From the NCBI GenBank assembly GCA_964614515.1, contig CAZTPJ010000120.1, positions 1 through 7,646 of the forward strand: DNA of 7,646 bases. Direction: 5' to 3'. Under the pieces are notes generated by a model. The model saw only the letters and a program-made list of their open reading frames with translations. It was not told the DNA's origin and ran no database searches. Position 1 is the stretch's first letter. Each line of letters starts with the position of its first letter. The stretch comes from CAZTPJ01 sp964614515 (GTDB taxonomy: Bacteria > Planctomycetota > Phycisphaerae > Phycisphaerales > UBA1924). Positions 1 to 5,816 of this stretch are shown here, in pieces. The position numbers and the translations under genes are program-made.

Positions 1-47
1 GTTTCGACACAGCAGCGAGACGCCCGCCCCACCGGATCCAACATGCC
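1..47. other. Short non-coding left edge, downstream of recX
   Basis: These bases lie beyond the recX stop codon and before the window edge. I see no gene, no clear hairpin and no T-rich terminator here. The stretch is too short to say whether recX ends its transcript or is followed by another gene on the minus strand. Confidence 0.5.
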
Positions 48-563
48 CTACTCATCGGCGGGCGGGCGCTGCTTCATCGCGTGGGCCACGGCCCGCTTGC
101 ACACATCGAAGTCATACCCGCGCCGCGCCAGAAACGCCATGAGCCGTCGCGAGGTCGCCTCCGGCGGCTCGTTTCGCTTCGCCAGCGCGACGCGTCGAAC
201 GGCGAGGGCCACGGCATCGGCCAGCGGATCGCGTTCGACCATCGCTTCCTTCGCGATGCGCGTGGCGAGTTCGGCCTCGACTCCGCGCCGGCGAAGGGAC
301 TGACGCAGCCACGACTCGCCCCGCGGCGCGCGGGCCAGCGCGGACGCGGCGTGAGCCCGCGCCACTGTCTCATCATTAATCAAGCCTGAACGCGCAAACG
401 CATCGAGCAGCGCGGCCACATCAGCCTTCGCATGCCCCTTCCGCGCAAGTCGATCCGAAAGTTCCCGCCGCGTGCGGGCGCGCGCCTTGAGCAGGCGCAG
501 CGCATCGGTGCGCACGGCCTCCAACGCCTCATCCCCGCCACGCGATGGAGTCACGCCCGTCAT
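48..563 (-). CDS. recX: Regulatory protein RecX (RecA modulator)
   Basis: Predicted cytoplasmic 171-residue protein of the RecX family, whose members bind RecA filaments and usually limit RecA recombinase and coprotease activity. The family is built of three-helix repeats, and three can be read here: about residues 16-60 (ALRLLKARARTRRELSDRLA, then a GLINDE turn at 60-65), 61-107 (including SWLRQSLRRRGV, the typical L-R-RGV core) and 113-165 (ending with the typical FLARRGYDFDVCKRA stretch). Length fits the family, usually about 150-270 residues. The ATG at 563 overlaps the stop of the upstream TPR gene by 4 bases (ATGA), so translational coupling is likely; I see no strong Shine-Dalgarno of its own. 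The stop is TAG. No recA gene is in the window. The assignment rests on repeat pattern and length; the regulatory effect on RecA is family knowledge. Confidence 0.85.
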   Translation of the reverse strand: MTGVTPSRGGDEALEAVRTDALRLLKARARTRRELSDRLARKGHAKADVAALLDAFARSGLINDETVARAHAASALARAPRGESWLRQSLRRRGVEAELATRIAKEAMVERDPLADAVALAVRRVALAKRNEPPEATSRRLMAFLARRGYDFDVCKRAVAHAMKQRPPADE

Positions 564-868
564 GTCAGCATGTCCAGATACGCGGTGATCTCGTGCAGCG
601 CGTGGTCATCCCCGGCCCGTTTCGCGGCCGTCGCGCCCGCGCGAAGCGTCGCCACGGCCTCCGCCTCCCGTCCCATCGCTTCGAGCGACCGGGCCTTGTG
701 GTAAAACGCATAGCAGTATCCCGCGTCGGCCGCGAGGCAGCGGTCATAGAACTCCAGGGCCGTCTCGTGACGGCCATTTTTCGCGTGTTCCTGCGCCAGG
801 CCGTAGAGCAGGAACGGATCGTTCGGATCCGCGTCGAGCATTCTGGTGAGTTGTTCGATTCGGGACAT
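560..868 (-). CDS. Small TPR (tetratricopeptide repeat) protein
   Basis: A 102-residue protein with two TPR units, about residues 17-50 (DPFLLYGLAQEHAKNGRHET, then ALEFYDRCLAADAG) and 51-84 (YCYAFYHKARSLEAMGREAE, then AVATLRAG). The G-A-Y-A-P spacing fits TPR helix pairs, and a final helix (HALHEITAYLDML) could cap them. TPR units bind other proteins, so it may be an adaptor; its partner is unknown. There is no signal peptide or membrane segment, so it is probably cytoplasmic. I chose the ATG at 868 because the family-like text starts there (MSRIEQL). The reading frame stays open to 973 with a Pro-rich, non-conserved stretch that would run over the start of the divergent dehydrogenase gene. 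I see no good Shine-Dalgarno before this ATG. It is first in a two-gene unit with recX, and its stop overlaps the recX start. Confidence 0.75.
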   Translation of the reverse strand: MSRIEQLTRMLDADPNDPFLLYGLAQEHAKNGRHETALEFYDRCLAADAGYCYAFYHKARSLEAMGREAEAVATLRAGATAAKRAGDDHALHEITAYLDMLT

Positions 869-909
869 GGTTGACGTTAGGCGTGGGTTGGGAGGAGGTG
901 TCGCGGGGG

Positions 910-938
910 GTGACAAGGCCGCGCCCGGCGCGTAGGCT
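910..938 (+). promoter_or_regulatory. Candidate sigma-70-type promoter for the dehydrogenase gene
   Basis: GTGACA at 910-915 matches the -35 consensus at 5 of 6 positions. It is followed by a 17-base spacer and TAGGCT at 933-938, which keeps the three most important -10 positions (T1, A2, T6). A start near 945 would give a leader of about 23 bases that just contains the ribosome binding site. It lies in the gap between divergent genes. The -10 match is only partial and short motifs occur by chance, so this is tentative. Confidence 0.35.
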
Positions 939-955
939 TGCGGACAACTCTCCAC

Positions 956-961
956 AAGGGG
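956..961 (+). promoter_or_regulatory. Ribosome binding site deciding the hbd start
   Basis: AAGGGG lies 6 bases before the ATG at 968. It supports that ATG over the in-frame TTG at 938, which has no comparable purine-rich site and would add ten residues unlike the family's N-terminus. Confidence 0.6.
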
Positions 962-967
962 CAGGCC

Positions 968-1831
968 ATGCACGGAATCAAGTCGATCGGTATTATCGGG
1001 GCGGGACAGATGGGCGGGGGCATTGCGCAGGTCGCGGCCGTGGCTGGCCTGCGGGCCGTGGTGTTCGACAGCAACTCGTCAGCGCTTTCGCGATGTCAGT
1101 CGGCCCATGGCAAGCGCCTGGCCCGCGAAGTCGAGAAGGGAAAATTGAACCAGGCCCAGTTCGACAACGCCATCGCGCGGATTGAGTATGTGGTAAAACT
1201 TGAGAATCTCGCGGGCGTGGACGCCGTGGTCGAGGCCGTGGTTGAAGACCTGGAGGTCAAGACGAAACTGTTTTCGCTGTTGCCATCGCTCTTGCCCGGG
1301 CAGCAGGTGTTGGCGAGCAACACGAGTTCGATCAGCATCACGAAGATCGCCGCGGCGGCGGGCGATGCGGCCGGGCGCGTCATCGGCATGCACTTTTTCA
1401 ATCCCGTGCCGGTGATGAAACTCGTCGAAGTCATCAAGGGATATCAGACGAGCAAGGAGACGACGGAGCGTACGTTCGCGCTGGCCGAGCATCTGGGCAA
1501 GACGCCGATTCCCGCGAACGATCGCCCGGGCTTCGTATCGAATCGCGTGCTGATGCCGCTGATCAACGAGGCGTTTTACGCGTGGATGGAAGGCGTGGCC
1601 GAGCCGGGAGACATCGACGAGATCATGAAACTCGGGTGCGCGCATCCGATGGGGCCGCTGCGCCTGGCGGACTTCATCGGCCTCGACACCTGCGTCCACA
1701 TCATGGATGTGCTGGCCGAGGGACTCAACAACGATCGCTACCGCGCGTGCCCGCTGCTGAAGCAACTCGTGGACGCCGGCCGTCTCGGCGACAAGACCGG
1801 GCGGGGGGTGTTCGAGTACTCACGAGCGTAA
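968..1831 (+). CDS. hbd: 3-hydroxybutyryl-CoA dehydrogenase (3-hydroxyacyl-CoA dehydrogenase family)
   Basis: A 287-residue protein that oxidises (S)-3-hydroxyacyl-CoA to 3-ketoacyl-CoA with NAD(P), or the reverse, in the cytoplasm. The N-terminal Rossmann fold has the dinucleotide motif G11-A-G13-Q-M-G16. VVEAVVEDLEVK (about 87-98), ASNTSSISITKIA (116-128), GMHFFNPVPVMKLVEVI (140-156) and DRPGFVSNRVL (185-195) are family signatures. By the spacing of the human enzyme, the catalytic set would be S121, H142, E154 and N192, all present. The C-terminal dimerisation domain (about 188-287) has GDIDEIMKLG, HPMGPLRLADFIGLD and the terminal GRLGDKTGRGVFEY. Length matches stand-alone enzymes (about 280-290), not the multifunctional FadB type. 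No thiolase, crotonase or acyl-CoA dehydrogenase lies nearby, so its pathway (butyrate or PHB metabolism, fatty-acid or aromatic breakdown) cannot be told from here; the gene symbol is by family. It converges on pheS across an inverted repeat. Confidence 0.9.
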   Translation: MHGIKSIGIIGAGQMGGGIAQVAAVAGLRAVVFDSNSSALSRCQSAHGKRLAREVEKGKLNQAQFDNAIARIEYVVKLENLAGVDAVVEAVVEDLEVKTKLFSLLPSLLPGQQVLASNTSSISITKIAAAAGDAAGRVIGMHFFNPVPVMKLVEVIKGYQTSKETTERTFALAEHLGKTPIPANDRPGFVSNRVLMPLINEAFYAWMEGVAEPGDIDEIMKLGCAHPMGPLRLADFIGLDTCVHIMDVLAEGLNNDRYRACPLLKQLVDAGRLGDKTGRGVFEYSRA

Positions 1832-1843
1832 CGTGATTCAAAA

Positions 1844-2053
1844 GAGTACGCAGAGATCGCGAAGGTTGCACAGAGGACGCAGAGATGAGAGGCATGTCGA
1901 GTGCGCCATCCACTTTGCGCGCCCTTCGAATGCGCGATTGACTCCTCGTCTTGATTTCATGTTCATCGAATGACCGCGTGCCGCGCAGCGCGTGACACAA
2001 GCACGAGTTGACTCTCTGCGCACTCTGCGAACCTTTGCGAACTCTGCGTACTC
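1844..2053. repeat. Imperfect inverted repeat element between convergent genes
   Basis: The left arm (1844-1885) and right arm (2013-2053) are reverse complements at about 36 of 42 aligned positions with one single-base gap. The outermost 12 bases, GAGTACGCAGAG and CTCTGCGTACTC, match perfectly. Each arm has a rough 9-base internal period, clearest on the right, where TGCG recurs every 9 bases at 2017, 2026, 2035 and 2044. The core between the arms (1886-2012, 127 bases) has no convincing gene. The 227-base gap between the stops of hbd and pheS is almost filled by it. It may be a small dispersed or MITE-like element, a bidirectional transcription end, or both. I see no target-site duplication at the edges. 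The arms are a direct reading; the function is inferred. Confidence 0.75.
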
Positions 2054-2058
2054 CCCAC

Positions 2059-3099
2059 TCACACCTGCCGCAAGAACCGAAGATCATTCTCGAATAGCAG
2101 GCGGATGTCGGGGATGCCGTACTTGCCCATCGCCAGACGCTCGATCCCGAACCCGAACGCAAAGCCCGACCACTCTTCGGGGTCGATGCGGCACATTTCC
2201 AGCACGGCCGGATCGACCATCCCGCATCCACCGAGTTCAATCCACCGCGGCGGCTCGCCGGGTTTCAGCGCGATCTTCATGTCGAACTCGGCGGACGGCT
2301 CGGTGAAGGGGAAGTATGACGGCCGCAGGCGCACCTCCGCGTCCGGCCCGAAATACGCACGGGCGAAGAGCAATAGTGTGGTCTTGAGGTCGGCCATGGT
2401 CACGCCGCGATCGATGTACAGGCCTTCGATCTGATGAAACATGAACGAGTGCGTGGCGTCCACGGTGTCCGGTCGATAGACGCGCCCGGGCGAGACGATC
2501 TTGATCGGCGGCCCCCACCCGCGCTCGACGGCATCCTCCATCACGCGAATCTGCACCGTGCTGGTCTGCGAGCGGAGCATGCGCGGGGCACGACCCTTGA
2601 CATCAGGGTTGTCCACATAAAAGTTGTCCGCCGGGTCGCGCGCGGGATGCTCGGCCGGGATGTTGAGCTTCACAAAGTTGTGCTCATCATCTTCGAGTTC
2701 CGGCCCTTCGGCCACCTCAAAGCCCATCCGCGCGAAGACCTCGACGAGTTCCTCGCGCACGCGCGACAGGATGTGCCGACGCCCAAGTGCCGCCGAGGCG
2801 ATCAAGCCAGGCTCGGTCATGTCCACCATCGCGTCGGCCGCCCCCCCCCCAACGCCCGCGCCCACGGCCGCCTTCCGCTCGGCAAACGCGGCCTCAAGCG
2901 CGGTCTTGACCGCGTTGAGCCGCTGGCCAAACGCCGGACGCTGCGCGGCGGGCACATCCTTGACCCCCCCGGCCGCGGCCTTCACGCGACCTTTGGGACC
3001 GATGAACGCAATGCGCCACGCCTCCAGCGCGGCCGCATCCACGGCCCCGCCAAGTTGCTCCATCGCGTCACGTTCAAGCGTGTCAAGGTCGTGGGACAT
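2059..3099 (-). CDS. pheS: Phenylalanine--tRNA ligase alpha subunit
   Basis: A 346-residue catalytic subunit of the class II (alpha-beta)2 PheRS, which charges tRNA-Phe with phenylalanine using ATP in the cytoplasm. Residues 1-90 form the tRNA-binding helical arm (IGPKGRVK at 33-40, RPAFGQRLNAVK at 54-65), with a Gly/Ala-rich loop at about 79-90. The catalytic core follows: HPARDPADNFY (151-161), RSQTSTVQIRVM (176-187), motif 2 region RVYRPDTVDATHSFMFHQIE (206-225), YFPFTEPSAEFDM (262-274), ELGGCGMV (288-295) and motif 3 GFGIER (316-321) before a typical C-terminus ENDLRFLRQ. A314 in GFAFG appears to be the Phe-pocket alanine (E. coli A294 by counting from the end). Length is normal (about 327-350). 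ATG is used with no visible Shine-Dalgarno: the preceding bases are C-rich. pheT, normally next downstream, is absent; hbd converges instead. A run of ten G on the coding strand lies inside the Gly-rich loop. Confidence 0.95.
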   Translation of the reverse strand: MSHDLDTLERDAMEQLGGAVDAAALEAWRIAFIGPKGRVKAAAGGVKDVPAAQRPAFGQRLNAVKTALEAAFAERKAAVGAGVGGGAADAMVDMTEPGLIASAALGRRHILSRVREELVEVFARMGFEVAEGPELEDDEHNFVKLNIPAEHPARDPADNFYVDNPDVKGRAPRMLRSQTSTVQIRVMEDAVERGWGPPIKIVSPGRVYRPDTVDATHSFMFHQIEGLYIDRGVTMADLKTTLLLFARAYFGPDAEVRLRPSYFPFTEPSAEFDMKIALKPGEPPRWIELGGCGMVDPAVLEMCRIDPEEWSGFAFGFGIERLAMGKYGIPDIRLLFENDLRFLRQV

Positions 3100-3118
3100 G
3101 GGGGGAAGTGTATGGACC

Positions 3119-3171
3119 CGCCACGGCCGTGGCGCGACTGCGCCAGATTCGGGACAGTCGCGACGGCCGTC
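3119..3171 (-). promoter_or_regulatory. Palindrome cluster in the gap before pheS
   Basis: The 81-base gap between the repeat-protein stop and the pheS start holds three symmetric elements: a perfect 16-bp palindrome CGCCACGGCCGTGGCG (3119-3134); a 7-bp stem, GCGACTG (3134-3140) pairing with CAGTCGC (3155-3161); and a 10-bp palindrome GACGGCCGTC (3162-3171). The 8-mer ACGGCCGT occurs in both palindromes exactly 40 bases apart. No T-run follows on either strand. They could be terminator hairpins for the upstream gene, an operator pair, or elements in the pheS leader. I see no good -10/-35 pair for pheS here, so pheS may also be read through from upstream. Confidence 0.4.
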
Positions 3172-3180
3172 ATCTCGATG

Positions 3181-5502
3181 TCACTGACATCCCTGCGCGA
3201 ACCGCGAACTGAAGCAGAGGAAGTCAAAGACATCGCACACACCGGGTCCCGTGGACAGGTCGCAGTCGCAGGCATAAGCCTGCCCGGCGTCGAACTGATT
3301 GCCGAAGCACAGGTAATCAAAGATGTCCAGGACGCCCGCCCCGCTCGCCTGATCGCAGTCCGCGTAACACGCACAACCCCATCGAGCGACGAACGCGGAG
3401 ACCTGGTCGCCAGCGGTGTAGAACGAACCGCCCACGACGAGGTCATCTCCAAACAGAGTCAGCGTTTGGCCGTAAGGCGAACCGCCTGGTCGGCTCCCTC
3501 GCAATCCACCTTCCATACGGCGCCATCGTTCGCCATCCCACCGTGCCATGCGACTCGCGTCTTCGCCGGTTGGACCGACAAACGAACCCGTTGCCACAAT
3601 TTCGTCCCGATACACGATCATGCCCCTGACGTCTGGCGGCAGTCCCGTGGCGATCGTGGTGCCGCCGATGATGGTCCAGTGCGCTCCATCCCATCGGGTA
3701 GCCCCAAAGGTAATGGGCACAGCGCCATAGTAGAATCGTCCTCCGGCAATCAGATCCTTGCCGTGCGTCAACAGACTCAATGTGTACAGGGGGTTGGGGT
3801 CGGGCACAATCGGACGCCATTCGACACCATTCCACCTCATGATGGATCGTGGAGACTGAGCGCCGATGACGAGATCCGATTCAACTTGGGTGATCGCCGC
3901 AATCGAACCGGTGGCTCCGGAATCCACAGCGTGCCATGCGTGGCCGTCCCAACGAGCGAAACCCGCGGCGGGCTGCCCACCAGCCATGGTGAAACTGCCC
4001 GCCACATACAAGTGCCCGTTGTATTCGTGCATCACACTGACCTGAGTTGAATACACGCCTTGCGTCAAACCGTCAGCCAATGCCTGCCACCGTTCCCCAT
4101 CCCAGCGTGCGACGCTCGCTGCTGGAATGCCGTCAATGGTAACGAACCTGCCGCCTGCAATGAGATCCCCATTGTACGTTTCGAGAGCTCGCACGAAAGG
4201 TGTCAATGCGACGCCTGGAACGCCGCCACTGACCTCATGGGCCAATGCGTGCCATTCGACACCATCCCATCGTGCGATACGAGCCGCGGCAACTCCTCCA
4301 GCCATCGTGAACCAACCACCCGCGATGAGGTCGCCATTGTGTTCATGCAACGCCGACACGGCGTGATCGAATCCTGGCGCTTTTGATTCCCAGGTCTCAC
4401 CATTCCAGAATCCAAGCCCTCCGTAGATTCTGTCACCGAAGAGGCCGGCGGAGTCAAACAACCCACCAGCGACCACATCGCCGTCGTAGAACGCGAGAGA
4501 TCGAACCCGTTCATTGAACCCATTCCCCATGGTTCGCCATCGATTTCCATCCCATCTCGCCACATGGAACGCGATTCCACCGACATCGGTCTGAAAGTTG
4601 CCACCAACGATCAAGTCATCGCCAACGCCCAGCAAGGCAAGCAGAACGGTGGCGGCCAAGCCGTTCACCGATTCCCCAATCGTGCGCCATTGGTTTCCGT
4701 TCCATCGGGCGATATGCACTGCCACCACGCCGCTGGCCGACACAAACTGCCCGCTGACAACCAAGTCTCCCTGATAACTCGTCATCGCGTAGACGATGCC
4801 TCCCACGCCATTCTGCAGTCCCTCCCACTGGTGTCCATCCCACTTCGCGATGCCTCTGGCGGTTGTGCCTCCCGCAGTCCAGAAATTCCCGCCGGCGACC
4901 AGCTCGCCATGATACACCGACAACGCACGAACCACACCGTCGGTCCCGCTACCCAGCGACCTCCAACCCAGACCATCCCACATCGCGATGTTGCTCGCCT
5001 CCGCGCCTCCGGCCAACCGGAAGTCACCACCGACGATCAACGAGCCGTCATACTCGGCGATCGCATACACGCCCGGCCCAGCAACACCACTTCCCAACGC
5101 GTGCCAACGCGTTCCATCCCACTTCGCCACTCGACTCGTTGAAACTCCCCCAGCGCTGGTGAACTCGCCGCCGACGAGAAGCTCGCCTTGATGCACCAAC
5201 AAGGCGCGAACGATGCCATTGACCCCCACGTCAAGCGAATGCCATGAACCGCCATCCCACGCCGCGATGTTCGACGCCGACGTGTCGCCTGCGAACGTGA
5301 ACTCCCCCCCGACAATCAACCACTCCCCCAAAGGGCCGGAACCGTCGGGATCCCAAGTCGTCATGGCGTTGACCGCGCCATTGACCCCCGGAATCCCATC
5401 CCCCGGCAGCCACTCGGGCTGACACTGCGCGTGACACAGCTGCGTCACCGCAAGCCACAACACCATGACCCCAACGATCAGTCCATGAAGACTCCACTGC
5501 AT
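3181..5502 (-). CDS. Secreted 14-repeat beta-propeller-like protein with GC-type dockerin-like C-terminus
   Basis: A 773-residue protein of unknown function, predicted to be exported. Residues 1-25 are a Sec signal peptide (hydrophobic LIVGVMVLWLAV, likely cleavage after CHA at 25; no lipobox). Residues about 31-708 are 14 repeats of mostly 46-51 residues, each with a G-x-[VI]-x-A-[LM] strand, then [VA]GG-x-F, then A-[RK]-W-[DN]-G-x-x-W. The W-[DN]-G motifs begin at W82, 128, 175, 221, 267, 317, 366, 412, 467, 518, 557, 604 and 655; unit 14 ends in a bare ARW at 708. This is Kelch-like propeller architecture. Residues 710-773 carry two 12-residue EF-hand-like loops (D715-x-D717...D726 and D746-x-D748...D757), each followed by the same D-[IV]-F-D-[YF]-L-C-F helix, with nine cysteines and a GCQ end, like the GC-type dockerin modules of planctomycetes. 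It is probably extracellular or surface-bound. It stands alone, with its own strong ribosome site. Confidence 0.85.
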   Translation of the reverse strand: MQWSLHGLIVGVMVLWLAVTQLCHAQCQPEWLPGDGIPGVNGAVNAMTTWDPDGSGPLGEWLIVGGEFTFAGDTSASNIAAWDGGSWHSLDVGVNGIVRALLVHQGELLVGGEFTSAGGVSTSRVAKWDGTRWHALGSGVAGPGVYAIAEYDGSLIVGGDFRLAGGAEASNIAMWDGLGWRSLGSGTDGVVRALSVYHGELVAGGNFWTAGGTTARGIAKWDGHQWEGLQNGVGGIVYAMTSYQGDLVVSGQFVSASGVVAVHIARWNGNQWRTIGESVNGLAATVLLALLGVGDDLIVGGNFQTDVGGIAFHVARWDGNRWRTMGNGFNERVRSLAFYDGDVVAGGLFDSAGLFGDRIYGGLGFWNGETWESKAPGFDHAVSALHEHNGDLIAGGWFTMAGGVAAARIARWDGVEWHALAHEVSGGVPGVALTPFVRALETYNGDLIAGGRFVTIDGIPAASVARWDGERWQALADGLTQGVYSTQVSVMHEYNGHLYVAGSFTMAGGQPAAGFARWDGHAWHAVDSGATGSIAAITQVESDLVIGAQSPRSIMRWNGVEWRPIVPDPNPLYTLSLLTHGKDLIAGGRFYYGAVPITFGATRWDGAHWTIIGGTTIATGLPPDVRGMIVYRDEIVATGSFVGPTGEDASRMARWDGERWRRMEGGLRGSRPGGSPYGQTLTLFGDDLVVGGSFYTAGDQVSAFVARWGCACYADCDQASGAGVLDIFDYLCFGNQFDAGQAYACDCDLSTGPGVCDVFDFLCFSSRFAQGCQ

Positions 5503-5507
5503 GACAA

Positions 5508-5512
5508 CCTCC
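5508..5512 (-). promoter_or_regulatory. Strong Shine-Dalgarno of the repeat-protein gene
   Basis: GGAGG (within ACGGAGGT on the minus strand) lies 5 bases before the ATG at 5502. It is the best ribosome binding site in the window and fixes the start so that the signal peptide is complete. A small 6-bp hairpin (5516-5530) lies just before it. Confidence 0.75.
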
Positions 5513-5764
5513 GTCCGCCGCCGTGCGGCGAATCGAGGAGCCGGTCACACGCCGCGCATGTCAACAATGACGTGAATAAGAATCGCGGGCGGACAGGCTT
5601 CCTCATGGGCTGAGCATACCAGATTCCGCGTCGGCGTGCAAGCACAAACCCGGGTCGCGGGGGTTTCGTGCCTCAACCCCCTTCGCACGCGGCTGGAGGC
5701 CGTGGAGACATCCGCCCCGAACCCAGGGCGCGTTTCAGCGACGTTGTGACACGAAGCCATCACG
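5513..5764. other. Non-coding stretch between the repeat-protein gene and rplQ
   Basis: Together with the ribosome site and the terminator hairpin this makes a 314-base gap (5503-5816) without a gene. The 86-residue open frame on the minus strand (5545-5805) has no recognisable family, no clear ribosome site, and covers both the rplQ terminator and the candidate promoter, so I do not call it. Apart from those two elements I see no tRNA, riboswitch or strong repeat here. It is probably the leader and promoter region of the repeat-protein gene. Confidence 0.5.
5613..5641 (-). promoter_or_regulatory. Candidate extended -10 promoter for the repeat-protein gene
   Basis: On the minus strand TTGCAC (5641-5636) is followed by a 17-base spacer and TATGCT (5618-5613). 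The -10 is preceded by TGG, the extended -10 pattern TGN. Transcription would start near 5606, giving a leader of about 100 bases before the ATG at 5502. The -10 matches well and the -35 only in its first half. It lies downstream of the rplQ hairpin, as an independent promoter should. Confidence 0.4.
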
Positions 5765-5791
5765 CCCGACAATCCGAAGCGGATTGTCGGG
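5765..5791 (-). terminator. Hairpin terminator at the end of the rpoA-rplQ operon
   Basis: CCCGACAATCCG (5765-5776) and CGGATTGTCGGG (5780-5791) form a perfect 12-bp stem with a 3-base loop, 25 bases beyond the rplQ stop codon. No run of T follows on either strand, so it departs from the classic rho-independent form. It could still act as a terminator or protect the 3' end of the mRNA. Position and perfect pairing make an operon-end role likely. Confidence 0.65.
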
Positions 5792-5816
5792 GCTCTGGGA
5801 ACCATTCATATGTGGC

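Noticed and set aside
871..876. TTGACG on the plus strand as a promoter for the dehydrogenase gene
   Set aside because: No -10-like hexamer occurs at the right spacing (GGAGGT there). The GTGACA/TAGGCT pair closer to the gene is better placed.
869..973. A longer N-terminus for the TPR protein, starting at 973
   Set aside because: The added 35 residues are Pro/Ala-rich with no TPR character and would overlap the start and ribosome site of the divergent dehydrogenase gene. The ATG at 868 fits the protein better.
1079..1765. A 228-residue open frame antisense to the dehydrogenase
   Set aside because: It lies wholly inside a gene whose product has every catalytic motif of its family. The antisense text shows no motif or ribosome site.
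1838..2062. A 74-residue open frame across the inverted repeat
   Set aside because: Its ends are simply translations of the repeat arms, and the middle has no recognisable family or ribosome site. The DNA symmetry explains the region better than a gene.
2434..4050. A 538-residue open frame on the plus strand
   Set aside because: It runs antisense across the 5' part of pheS and the 3' half of the repeat-protein gene, both well supported. Its translation has no family resemblance and is rich in Arg and His, as expected of a shadow frame in GC-rich DNA.
3376..5412. Roughly 140-150-base periodic similarity that might suggest a CRISPR array or satellite DNA
   Set aside because: The period matches the 46-51-residue protein unit in one unbroken reading frame, units differ in length and sequence, and conservation falls on the structural motifs. 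It is a coding repeat.
5421..5502. A lipoprotein signal in the repeat protein
   Set aside because: The cysteines near the cleavage site (C23 and C27) are preceded by TQL and HAQ, which do not fit a lipobox. An ordinary signal peptidase I site after CHA is the better reading.
5559..5564. TTGACA on the minus strand before the repeat-protein gene as a -35 box
   Set aside because: It is a perfect -35 hexamer, but at 16-18 bases downstream the sequence is GC-rich (around GCTCCT) with nothing like a -10. The TATGCT site further upstream was preferred.
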